NCBI GenBank assembly: GCA_007125735.1
Contig: SLCP01000011.1
Span: 1 to 13,713 of the forward strand
Direction: 5' to 3'
From: Coriobacteriia bacterium
GTDB taxonomy: Bacteria; Actinomycetota; Coriobacteriia; Anaerosomatales; SLCP01
DNA: 13,713 bases
This document shows positions 7,813 through 13,713 of the stretch, piece after piece. A program made the position numbers and the translations under genes. The notes under the pieces were generated by a model. That model saw nothing but the letters and a program-made list of their open reading frames with translations, ran no database searches and was not told the origin of the DNA. The first letter of the stretch is position 1, and every line of letters begins with the position of its first letter.

Positions 7813-7818
7813 TATCAT
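7813..7818 (+). promoter_or_regulatory. Candidate -10 box for a leaderless dusB mRNA
   Basis: TATCAT matches TATAAT at five of six positions and ends 7 bases before the ATG at 7826, so transcription should begin at or next to the start codon. No Shine-Dalgarno sequence precedes any candidate dusB start, and no good -35 is visible. This is the standard geometry of leaderless genes in Actinomycetota. Confidence 0.5.
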
Positions 7819-7825
7819 GCGTTCC

Positions 7826-8848
7826 ATGGGTTCGGCAACTTACGACATGCGCACGCTCCTCCCCTCGGGCAGCGTAGTACTCGGCCCTATGGCCGGGATC
7901 ACCGAGGCGCCGTTCCGCGGCATCTGTAAGCGCATGGGTGCCACACTCACGTTCACCGAGATGGTCAGCGCCACCGGACTCCACTTCAACCCGGACTCCC
8001 GCGTTTCCCGCGCCCTGCTCACGCTCTCGCCCGAAGAGACTCCCTGCGTCGTGCAACTGTTTGGCGCCGATCCTGAGATCATGGCCGCCCAAGCGCGCTC
8101 CATCGTTGATCGCTACGGAGACGATGTCGCTGCAATAGACATCAACATGGGGTGTCCGGTCTCCAAGGTCGTTGTGAAAGGGGAGGGAGCCGCCTTGATG
8201 CGCACCCCCTCTCTCGCCGCCGAGATCGTGTCGCGCACCGCCGAGCGGTGCGGCATCCCCGTGACGGCGAAGTTTCGATCCGGATGGACCGTGGGCGATG
8301 AGAACGCTGTCGAGTTCGCCCGCACCCTCGAGTCCGCCGGCGCCTCAGCCATCACGGTGCATGGCCGAACGCGCTCGCAGTTCTATCGCGGGTCCGCGGA
8401 TTGGGAGATCATCGCTGCCGTGAAGCAAGCGGTCTCCATCCCGGTGATCGGTAGCGGTGACGTGCTCTCCGCGCGTGCAGCCGTCGAGATGTTCGAGCGT
8501 ACGGGCGTCGACGCAGTGATGATCGCACGCGGAGCACAGGGGAACCCCTGGATCTTTCCGCAAACCAGAGCGCTCCTGGACTCGGGCGAGGTCCTCGCTC
8601 CACCAACGGCTACAGAGCGTATCGATATGGCGCTCGAACACGCAGCAGGTCTCGTCGCGTTCGGTGGCGAACGGGCAGTCGTCAGGATGCGCAAACACGT
8701 CGGGTGGTACATCGTCGGCACGCCCGGTGCGACAAGGCTCCGGGAACGCGTCAACGAGGTCGTGACGTACGCCGCGCTCGTATCCTTGCTCGAAGAGTAT
8801 CGTGCGTACGTAGCCGCACGGCCGGGCTCGAGGGAGGCCTTGCGCTAG
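7826..8848 (+). CDS. dusB: tRNA dihydrouridine synthase B-type
   Basis: This FMN enzyme reduces uridines in the tRNA D-loop to dihydrouridine with NADPH. The 340-residue protein has a TIM barrel opening with VLGPMAGITEAPFR, the FTEMVSATGL segment, the catalytic Cys at 110 in DINMGCPVSKV, the RNA- and FMN-contacting HGRTRSQFYRGSADW, and IGSGD and ARGAQGNPWIF in the phosphate-binding half, followed by a helical C-terminal domain. E. coli DusB is slightly shorter (about 320). The frame is open further upstream (to 7655), but that region overlaps the divergent importer promoter and looks non-coding. ATG 7817, 7826 and 7847 are the realistic starts; I chose 7826 from the -10 placement. It lies upstream of rimP with its own downstream inverted repeat and a separate strong promoter after it, so the two are probably distinct units. 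Confidence 0.93.
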   Translation: MGSATYDMRTLLPSGSVVLGPMAGITEAPFRGICKRMGATLTFTEMVSATGLHFNPDSRVSRALLTLSPEETPCVVQLFGADPEIMAAQARSIVDRYGDDVAAIDINMGCPVSKVVVKGEGAALMRTPSLAAEIVSRTAERCGIPVTAKFRSGWTVGDENAVEFARTLESAGASAITVHGRTRSQFYRGSADWEIIAAVKQAVSIPVIGSGDVLSARAAVEMFERTGVDAVMIARGAQGNPWIFPQTRALLDSGEVLAPPTATERIDMALEHAAGLVAFGGERAVVRMRKHVGWYIVGTPGATRLRERVNEVVTYAALVSLLEEYRAYVAARPGSREALR

Positions 8849-8856
8849 AGCCCGGC
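8821..8856 (+). terminator. Inverted repeat across the dusB stop codon
   Basis: GCCGGGCTC (8821-8829) is perfectly repeated inverted as GAGCCCGGC (8848-8856) with an 18-base loop that contains the stop codon. The GC-rich stem could end or stabilise the dusB mRNA before the rimP promoter at 8896. The long loop and the lack of a U-run argue against a classical Rho-independent terminator. Confidence 0.35.
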
Positions 8857-8895
8857 TCTCCAGGAGCACCCGCGAATCCTATCTGCACACCGCGT

Positions 8896-8923
8896 TTGAC
8901 CACGTCACGCCCTGTGATAGAAT
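8896..8923 (+). promoter_or_regulatory. Strong extended -10 promoter of the rimP-nusA-infB operon
   Basis: TTGACC (8896-8901), a 16-base spacer and TAGAAT (8918-8923), with TG at 8915-8916 forming an extended -10, are each one base from the sigma-70 (SigA-type) consensus. Transcription would start near 8930 and give a leader of about 77 bases before rimP. This is the best promoter in the window and suits a housekeeping operon. Confidence 0.8.
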
Positions 8924-8954
8924 CCTCAACGCACGTGAATCTGTCGTTCTTGCG

Positions 8955-8985
8955 AGAAGTGGGCGAACCGTCCGCTTCTTTTGTT
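8955..8985 (+). terminator. Terminator-like hairpin in the rimP leader, possible attenuator
   Basis: AGAAGTGGG (8955-8963) pairs with TCCGCTTCT (8971-8979), seven Watson-Crick and two wobble pairs, with up to two further pairs inside the loop (8964-8970). It runs directly into a T-rich stretch (8976-8985, including four T in a row). The hairpin lies between the promoter and the rimP ribosome binding site, so it would terminate in the leader. NusA controls its own operon at this level in E. coli; a similar role here is inferred. Confidence 0.45.
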
Positions 8986-8989
8986 CTGG

Positions 8990-8997
8990 AAGGAGGT
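8990..8997 (+). promoter_or_regulatory. Ribosome binding site that sets the rimP start
   Basis: AAGGAGGT is a perfect anti-16S match placed 9 bases before the GTG at 9007. It excludes the in-frame GTG at 8935, which would lie almost at the transcription start. Confidence 0.9.
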
Positions 8998-9006
8998 CGA
9001 CCGGAA

Positions 9007-9489
9007 GTGCAACCGTCGCTGAGCGAGAGCATCGAAGCCCTGCTCGCGCCTATCGCTGACCGCGAGGGCTACGAGCTTGTTGCCGTCGAGATCGCCGGTT
9101 CGACCTCGACGCCGGTCGTTCGCGTCTTCATCGATCGCGATGGCGGTGTGGATATCGACGCTATCGTCGACGCGAACGAGTGGATATCGGACGCGCTCGA
9201 CGAGGCCGACCCTATCGACACCACCTACACGCTTGAGGTGAGTTCGCCCGGTGTCGACCGCCCACTGACCAAGGTCGAGCACTTCGAACGCTTCTGCGGG
9301 CAGAACGCCACCATCAAGACACGACCGCTCGACGGGCGGTCGTCGTTCAAAGGAACCATCACGTCCGTCGAGGGGGACACCGTGCTCCTCCAGACCGACG
9401 AAGAGATCGTCCGCATCCCCTGCAGCGCTGTCGTGAAGGCGCGCCTCAAGGGCCATGTGGACTTCAGCCAGAAGGGAGCGGATGAGTAG
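9007..9489 (+). CDS. rimP: Ribosome maturation factor RimP
   Basis: RimP binds the free 30S subunit and is needed for its late maturation. The 160-residue product has the normal family length (about 150-160). The N-terminal alpha/beta domain contains GYELVAVEIAGSTSTPVVRVFID and a VDIDAIVDANEWISDALDE helix; the family signature YTLEVSSPGVDRPLT with FERF follows, and the C-terminal SH3-like barrel includes FKGTITSVEGDTVLL and ends in ARLKGHVDF. The start is a GTG with a perfect ribosome binding site. It is the first gene of the operon, and its TAG stop is followed immediately by the nusA ATG (TAGATG), so nusA translation probably depends on ribosomes finishing rimP. Confidence 0.95.
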   Translation: MQPSLSESIEALLAPIADREGYELVAVEIAGSTSTPVVRVFIDRDGGVDIDAIVDANEWISDALDEADPIDTTYTLEVSSPGVDRPLTKVEHFERFCGQNATIKTRPLDGRSSFKGTITSVEGDTVLLQTDEEIVRIPCSAVVKARLKGHVDFSQKGADE

Positions 9490-10635
9490 ATGAGTTCCGA
9501 ACTCATGGAGGCCTTGCGTCAACTCGCGCGCGAGAAGAACATCGACGAGTACGAGATACTCGATCGCCTCGAGCAGCAACTCGCAGCGACGTATCGACGC
9601 ATCATGGACCTGGACAACGACACGCGCGTCTCGATCGACCGGGAGAGCGGGCGCATCTACGTCTACGAGCTCATACCTGTCGGCGGCACGGAGGAGGAGC
9701 CCGAGCTCGAGGAGCGGGACATCACGCCCTCCGACGTTTCTCGCATCGCGGCACAGGCCGCCAAGAACGTCATCATGACCTCGATCCGAGAAGCGGAGCG
9801 TGAGCGCATCTTCGACGAGTACTCCGACCGGGTCGGGGAGAGCGTCACGGGTACGGTACAGCAGTCCGACTCGCGCTATACCCTCATCAAGCTGCGCGAA
9901 GGTGTCGAGGCGCTGCTTCCTCCGTCGGAGCAGCCGAGCAACGAGCGTTACGACCATAACCAGCGCATCAAGGCGTACATCATCGAGGTGCGCAAGACCT
10001 CGACAGAGCCCTCGATCGTCGTGTCACGAACGCACCCTGGCCTTATCCGCCGTCTCTTCGAACTCGAAGTGCCCGAGATCTACGACGGCATCGTTGAGAT
10101 CAAGAGCGTCGCGCGGGAGCCCGGTCTGCGTTCCAAGGTGGCGGTATCGAGCCGCGAGTCGGGTCTCGACCCGGTTGGCGCCTGCGTCGGCCCCAAAGGC
10201 AGTCGTGTCCGCATGGTCGTGGGAGAGCTGCGCGGCGAGCGTATCGATGTCATCCCGTGGTCCGAGGACCCGGAGACGTACGTGGGCAATGCTATCTCAC
10301 CTGCGAAGGTCTCCCGCGTGCTCATCGATGAGGGCAACCACATCGCAACGGTCATCGTGCCCGACGACCAGCTCTCGCTCGCCATCGGCAAGGAGGGTCA
10401 GAACGCCCGCCTCGCTGCGAAGCTCACCGGCTGGAGGATCGACATCAAGAGCACGAGCCAGGCGGCGGAGTCCGGGCTGGCGACTGCCGGTTCTGGCGCC
10501 GAGGGCGGGACCGCCGAGGAGCCACACGACGGCCGCTGTGCAGCCGTGACCTCGACCGGTCTGCGATGCAGGAACAAGGCTCGTCCCGGCAGCGTATTCT
10601 GTGGAGTCCACGAGAAGGAGGCACTTCCCGAGTGA
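9490..10635 (+). CDS. nusA: Transcription factor NusA with an added Cys3His tail
   Basis: NusA binds RNA polymerase and nascent RNA and acts in pausing, termination and antitermination. The 381-residue protein has the N-terminal polymerase-binding domain (about 1-112), an S1 domain (about 113-180), and two KH domains with GPKG (234-237) and GKEG (300-303), ending near residue 321 at GWRIDIKS. There are no C-terminal acidic repeats of the E. coli kind, as is normal outside Proteobacteria. Odd feature: after a Gly/Ala-rich linker (about 322-349) the tail has C350-x9-C360-x10-C371-x2-H374 with conserved-looking Gly, Asn and Ala positions, resembling small zinc-binding modules of the DUF5763 type. 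The stop overlaps the ylxR start by 4 bases (GTGA), and the tail codons also provide the ylxR ribosome binding site. NusA assignment is firm; zinc binding is inferred. Confidence 0.96.
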   Translation: MSSELMEALRQLAREKNIDEYEILDRLEQQLAATYRRIMDLDNDTRVSIDRESGRIYVYELIPVGGTEEEPELEERDITPSDVSRIAAQAAKNVIMTSIREAERERIFDEYSDRVGESVTGTVQQSDSRYTLIKLREGVEALLPPSEQPSNERYDHNQRIKAYIIEVRKTSTEPSIVVSRTHPGLIRRLFELEVPEIYDGIVEIKSVAREPGLRSKVAVSSRESGLDPVGACVGPKGSRVRMVVGELRGERIDVIPWSEDPETYVGNAISPAKVSRVLIDEGNHIATVIVPDDQLSLAIGKEGQNARLAAKLTGWRIDIKSTSQAAESGLATAGSGAEGGTAEEPHDGRCAAVTSTGLRCRNKARPGSVFCGVHEKEALPE

Positions 10636-10934
10636 GTCGATCCCGCAAGACACCCGAGCGCACGTGCATCGGCTGTTCGCTGACGGCCGATAAGCGGGCG
10701 CTCGTTCGAGTCGTCCGTGCTACCGACGGACACGTTGACGTCGACCCTACGGGCAAAGCCAACGGGCGCGGAGCGTACGTCTGCGCACGCATCGAATGCT
10801 TCGATGCTGCCGCGACACGCAAGCGCTTCGACGCCGCGCTCCGGGTACGGCTCCGCACCGACGACATTGACCGGCTCAGACGTGAACTCGAGGCGCTGCT
10901 CGTAGACGCACAAGCCTCGCCACAAGGACGGTGA
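10632..10934 (+). CDS. ylxR: YlxR/RnpM family RNA-binding protein
   Basis: This 100-residue protein belongs to the YlxR family, which sits between nusA and infB in Gram-positive bacteria and whose B. subtilis member (RnpM) modulates RNase P. The motifs are RTCIGC near the start, RALVRVVRATDG, DPTGKANGRGAYVC and the ECFDAA segment, all in family order, followed by a C-terminal helix. Four cysteines, C12, C15, C51 and C56, are arranged as Cx2C and Cx4C and could form a metal site; many Firmicutes members lack them. The start is a GTG at 10632 overlapping the nusA stop by 4 bases, with AAGGAGG (10615-10621) 10 bases upstream; an earlier in-frame ATG at 10566 would overlap the NusA zinc-like tail by 69 bases and is not favoured. 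Confidence 0.9.
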   Translation: MSRSRKTPERTCIGCSLTADKRALVRVVRATDGHVDVDPTGKANGRGAYVCARIECFDAAATRKRFDAALRVRLRTDDIDRLRRELEALLVDAQASPQGR

Positions 10935-10938
10935 GTAG

Positions 10939-13374
10939 ATGCCCAGCATGAGAGTCCACGAACTCGCTAAAGAGTTCGGTATGACATCGAAGGAACTCCT
11001 CGAGAAGCTCCAGGAGCTCAAGATCCCTGCGAAGAATCACGCGTCGACCCTCGTCGAGGCGTACGTCGACAAGATCCGCAAGGACCTCGGTCCGCTCATC
11101 GCGGAGCGACAGGCCGCGCTCGAAGAGGAGCGCCGTCGCGAAGAGGAGGCGGAGCGGGCGCGCAAGGAAGCCGAGGAGGCCGAGCGCAAAGCCGCAGAGG
11201 AGGCTCGTCGCGCCGCAGAGGCTGCCGAGCGCGCTGCCCGCGAAGATGAGGCCCGCCGTGCGGCCGAGGCCGCCGAAGCCGAGGAAGCCGAGCGCAAAGC
11301 CGCCGAGGAAGCGCGTACCCGCGAGCTCGAAGAGCAGCGAAAAGCAGAGGAGGAGCGTCTCGCCACAGAGGCGGCCGAGCGCACGCGCAAAGAGGCAGCG
11401 GAGGCCGCTGCTCTCGAGAAGGCTGAGGAGGAGCGGTACCGCCAGATGGCGCGCGAGGCTGAGGAGGTCTCGAGCCACCGCGTTATCGAGGAGGCGAAGC
11501 GCGCCGTCGCTGCCGCTGCCGCCGATACCGGCAAGCGCAAGAAGAAGAAGGAGCGTCGAGCGCAGGCCGTCGCCGAGGCGCGCGGAGTGGAAGAGGCCAC
11601 GGTCGAGCAGCCCGTCGCAGCAGGTGACGAAGCGCCGGTCACCGTGACCGAAGGCGTGACCGTAGGCGAGTTCGCCGACGCCCTCGGCGTGCCTTCGACC
11701 GACGTCATCAAGAGCCTCATGCTTCTCGGGACGCCGCTTACCGTCAACCAGCCGATGATGAGCGATGTCGTCGAGCTCATCGCCGAGGACTTCGGGCGCA
11801 CGGTGATCGTCGTATCGCCGGAAGAGGAGACGGGCTTCGTCTTCGAGGATGCTCCCGACGACCTCATGACCCGTCCTCCGGTCGTCACGGTCATGGGTCA
11901 CGTCGACCACGGCAAGACGTCACTGCTCGACGCCATACGCGAGACCGGTGTCGCGGAGACCGAGGCCGGCGGTATCACCCAGCACATCGGTGCGAGCGTC
12001 GTCTCCCGCAACGACCGCCAGATCACCTTTATCGATACACCCGGTCACGAGGCGTTCACCGCGATGCGTGCCCGTGGTGCGAAGGTGACCGACATCGCCG
12101 TGCTCGTGGTCGCAGCCGACGACGGCGTCATGCCACAGACTGTCGAAGCGATCCATCACGCCCAGGCGGCCAGCGTGCCGATCATCGTCGCCGTCAACAA
12201 GATCGACAAGGACGGCGCCAACCCCGACACGGTCCGCCAGATGCTCACGGAACACGAGATCGTTCCGGAAGAGTGGGGCGGCTCGAACATCTTCGTCAAC
12301 GTGAGCGCGAAGCAGCGCCTCCACATCGAAGACCTGCTCGAGATGATACTTCTCCAGGCCGACATGCTCGAGCTTCAGGCCAATCCGAACGCCACCGCGT
12401 CCGGAATCGTCATCGAAGCCAAGCTCGATCGTGGTCGCGGGCCGGTCGCCACGGTGCTGATCCAGCGTGGCACCCTGCGTGTGGGCGACGCGATCGTCGC
12501 CGGCACGAGTCACGGCCGCGTTCGCGCGCTCGTCAACCCGCTCGGCGAGACCGTTGCCTCGGCAGCCCCGGCCGAACCGGTCGAGATCCTCGGCCTCGGG
12601 AGCGTGCCGAGCGCCGGTGACGAGTTCCGCGTCTTCGCCGACGAGCGGGACGCCCGCAACCTGGCTGAGGAGCGCGCGCTCAAGCAGCGACTGCTGGCCC
12701 AGGAGAAGAAGGTGCACGTCTCCCTCGACGACCTGTTCTCCCGGATCCAAGAGGGCGAGATCGCCGATCTCAATCTCGTCGTCAAGGCGGACGTGCAGGG
12801 CTCGATCGAGGCCCTCAAGGACGCTCTCGACAAGATGGACCAGACCGAGGTACGCATCAACGTCATCCACTCGGCGGTCGGTGCGATCACCGAGACCGAT
12901 GTCACGCTCGCCGATGCTTCCGATGCGATCGTCATCGGATTCAACGTCAGGCCGGAGCCAAAGGCCAAGGTGCTTGCCGAGAAGGAGAGCGTCGACATCC
13001 GGCTCTACCGTGTCATCTATCAGGCGATCGAAGAGATCAATGCCGCTCGGATAGGCATGCTTGCCCCCGAGTTCCACGAGGAGGAGACCGCACGGGTCGA
13101 GGTGCGGGAGCTGTTCCGCGCGCCCAAGGTGGGCGTCATCGCCGGCTCGTACGTTCTCGAAGGCGAGATCACGCGTGACGACCTCGTCCGCGTCGTGCGC
13201 GACGGCACCGTCATCTACGAGGGCAAGCTCGGCTCGTTGCGCCGCTTCAAAGACGACGTCAAATCGGTCCGGAGCGGTTACGAGTGCGGCCTGTCCGTCG
13301 AGGGTTTCCAGGACGTCAAAGAAGGCGACATCATCGAGGCGTACAAGATCGTCGAGGTCGCCCGCGAATCGTAA
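10939..13374 (+). CDS. infB: Translation initiation factor IF-2
   Basis: This GTPase brings fMet-tRNA to the 30S subunit and promotes subunit joining. The 811 residues comprise an N-terminal IF2_N subdomain (MRVHELAKEFGMTSKELL), a long Ala/Glu/Arg/Lys-rich helical or coiled-coil linker (about 55-215), a second IF2_N subdomain (TVGEFADALGVPSTDVIKSL, about 238-290), the G domain, and domains II, III and IV (fMet-tRNA binding, with EEETARVEVRELF and the C-terminal barrel). G motifs: GHVDHGKT (320-327), GGITQHIGA, DTPGHE (366-371), NKID (420-423) and SAK (456-458). The start at 10939, 4 bases after the ylxR stop, has AAGGA (10924-10928) 10 bases upstream; MRVHE at 10948 is a possible alternative start. 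No defect is seen. Confidence 0.97.
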   Translation: MPSMRVHELAKEFGMTSKELLEKLQELKIPAKNHASTLVEAYVDKIRKDLGPLIAERQAALEEERRREEEAERARKEAEEAERKAAEEARRAAEAAERAAREDEARRAAEAAEAEEAERKAAEEARTRELEEQRKAEEERLATEAAERTRKEAAEAAALEKAEEERYRQMAREAEEVSSHRVIEEAKRAVAAAAADTGKRKKKKERRAQAVAEARGVEEATVEQPVAAGDEAPVTVTEGVTVGEFADALGVPSTDVIKSLMLLGTPLTVNQPMMSDVVELIAEDFGRTVIVVSPEEETGFVFEDAPDDLMTRPPVVTVMGHVDHGKTSLLDAIRETGVAETEAGGITQHIGASVVSRNDRQITFIDTPGHEAFTAMRARGAKVTDIAVLVVAADDGVMPQTVEAIHHAQAASVPIIVAVNKIDKDGANPDTVRQMLTEHEIVPEEWGGSNIFVNVSAKQRLHIEDLLEMILLQADMLELQANPNATASGIVIEAKLDRGRGPVATVLIQRGTLRVGDAIVAGTSHGRVRALVNPLGETVASAAPAEPVEILGLGSVPSAGDEFRVFADERDARNLAEERALKQRLLAQEKKVHVSLDDLFSRIQEGEIADLNLVVKADVQGSIEALKDALDKMDQTEVRINVIHSAVGAITETDVTLADASDAIVIGFNVRPEPKAKVLAEKESVDIRLYRVIYQAIEEINAARIGMLAPEFHEEETARVEVRELFRAPKVGVIAGSYVLEGEITRDDLVRVVRDGTVIYEGKLGSLRRFKDDVKSVRSGYECGLSVEGFQDVKEGDIIEAYKIVEVARES
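11179..11303 (+). repeat. Internal repeat in the charged linker of infB
   Basis: The 17-base string GCCGAGCGCAAAGCCGC occurs at 11179-11195 and again at 11287-11303, 108 bases (36 codons) apart, each time encoding AERKAAEEAR within AEEAERKAAEEAR. The surrounding Ala/Glu/Arg heptad-like sequence is low in complexity and likely to vary in length between strains. Confidence 0.7.
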
Positions 13375-13384
13375 GGACGTGACC

Positions 13385-13713
13385 ATGAAGCAGACTCCCC
13401 GCACCCGCAAGATCAACGAGGCGGTCCGCGAAGCGCTGGCGCAGATAGTCCACGCCGAGGTCTCCGACCCGCGGCTCGACCTCGTCACCGTGACGTCCGT
13501 CGAGGTCTCCTCGGACCTCTCCCTTGCCAACGTCTACGTCATCACGCACGGCGATCAGGAGCGCTACGACGCCATGCTCGAGGGGCTTGAGTCGGCAAAG
13601 GGCCGCATCCGCTCGCTCCTCGGCCAGCGCGTGCCGTTGCGGCTCACTCCCGACCTGAGGTTCTTCGTGGACCCGTCGATAGACGAGGGGATGCGTATCA
13701 CCGAGGCGCTCAA
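13385..13713 (+). CDS. rbfA: Ribosome-binding factor A, 3' truncated
   Basis: RbfA binds the 30S subunit near helix 1 of 16S rRNA and supports late maturation, especially in the cold. 109 codons are visible before the window ends, most of the usual 115-130 residues. It begins MKQTPRTRKINEAVREAL and carries the typical SDPRLDLVTVTSVEVSSDLS, ANVYV, and the helix ESAKGRIRSLLGQRVPLR with TPDLRFFVD, all in KH-fold order. The ATG lies 10 bases after the infB stop, with AAGGA (13373-13377, overlapping that stop) 7 bases upstream. Its place after infB matches the conserved operon. Confidence 0.95.
   Translation, partial: MKQTPRTRKINEAVREALAQIVHAEVSDPRLDLVTVTSVEVSSDLSLANVYVITHGDQERYDAMLEGLESAKGRIRSLLGQRVPLRLTPDLRFFVDPSIDEGMRITEAL

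Noticed and set aside
7655..7825. Extension of DusB to the ATG at 7655.
   Set aside because: The extension covers the divergent importer promoter, contains no family sequence and would overlap the start codon of the binding-protein gene.
8935..9006. GTG 8935 as an alternative RimP start adding 24 residues, or a leader peptide.
   Set aside because: It is almost at the predicted transcription start with no ribosome binding site, while GTG 9007 has a perfect one and gives the normal RimP length.
8926..9957. A 343-codon minus-strand open frame across rimP and nusA.
   Set aside because: It crosses two firm genes and their promoter leader and shows no family motif.
11100..11600. The repetitive charged stretch in infB as a recombination or satellite repeat.
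   Set aside because: It is the ordinary variable Ala/Glu/Arg-rich linker of IF2; only a short imperfect 36-codon period is present.
10876..11910. Long open frames on the minus strand opposite infB (also 11037-11894 and 11920-13530).
   Set aside because: They lie wholly inside a clear infB gene; their Leu/Gly- or Ser/Arg-rich composition mirrors the Ala/Glu-rich GC-biased coding strand, with no ribosome binding site or family motif.

Overview
The window is a GC-rich (roughly 60-65 % by eye), densely coded bacterial chromosome segment. Its best anchor is the transcription/translation cluster rimP-nusA-ylxR-infB-rbfA, without the ylxQ gene that Firmicutes usually carry between ylxR and infB. 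That layout, the GC content, the frequent GTG starts and a probable leaderless promoter in front of dusB point to Actinomycetota. A Coriobacteriia-like anaerobic lineage is possible, but this is an inference and not shown by any marker. No mobile element, CRISPR array, tRNA or rRNA gene was seen.

Layout. (1) 1-1788, plus strand: the 3' part of a large protein with a PEP/pyruvate-binding (PPDK_N type) ATP-grasp domain and a distinctive C-terminal domain; its start lies outside the window. (2) 1929-3290, plus strand: gdhA, a hexameric-type glutamate dehydrogenase. (3) 7656 down to 3308, minus strand: a four-gene carbohydrate ABC importer in the order substrate-binding lipoprotein, permease, permease, ATPase. 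The last gene ends 17 bases from the gdhA stop. The proteins resemble the AglEFGK/GgtBCD alpha-glucoside or glucosylglycerol group. A strong intergenic stem-loop follows the binding-protein gene, as expected where a transporter operon makes more binding protein than membrane parts. (4) 7826-8848, plus strand: dusB, a tRNA dihydrouridine synthase, probably read from a leaderless mRNA. (5) 8896-13713, plus strand: a strong extended -10 promoter, a leader with a terminator-like hairpin, then rimP, nusA, ylxR (rnpM), infB and the start of rbfA. The genes are separated by 0-10 bases or overlap by 4.

How the genes work together. The right half couples tRNA modification, 30S maturation (RimP, RbfA), transcription elongation/termination (NusA), RNase P modulation (YlxR/RnpM) and initiation (IF2). 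The left half is metabolic: nitrogen assimilation or glutamate turnover (GdhA), sugar or compatible-solute uptake, and a PEP/pyruvate-related ATP-grasp protein.

Most of the window is ordinary core genome. The points most worth a second look are a Cys3His zinc-finger-like tail on NusA directly before a four-cysteine YlxR, the putative attenuator ahead of rimP, the hairpin behind the binding-protein gene, the leaderless dusB start, and the stand-alone PPDK_N protein.
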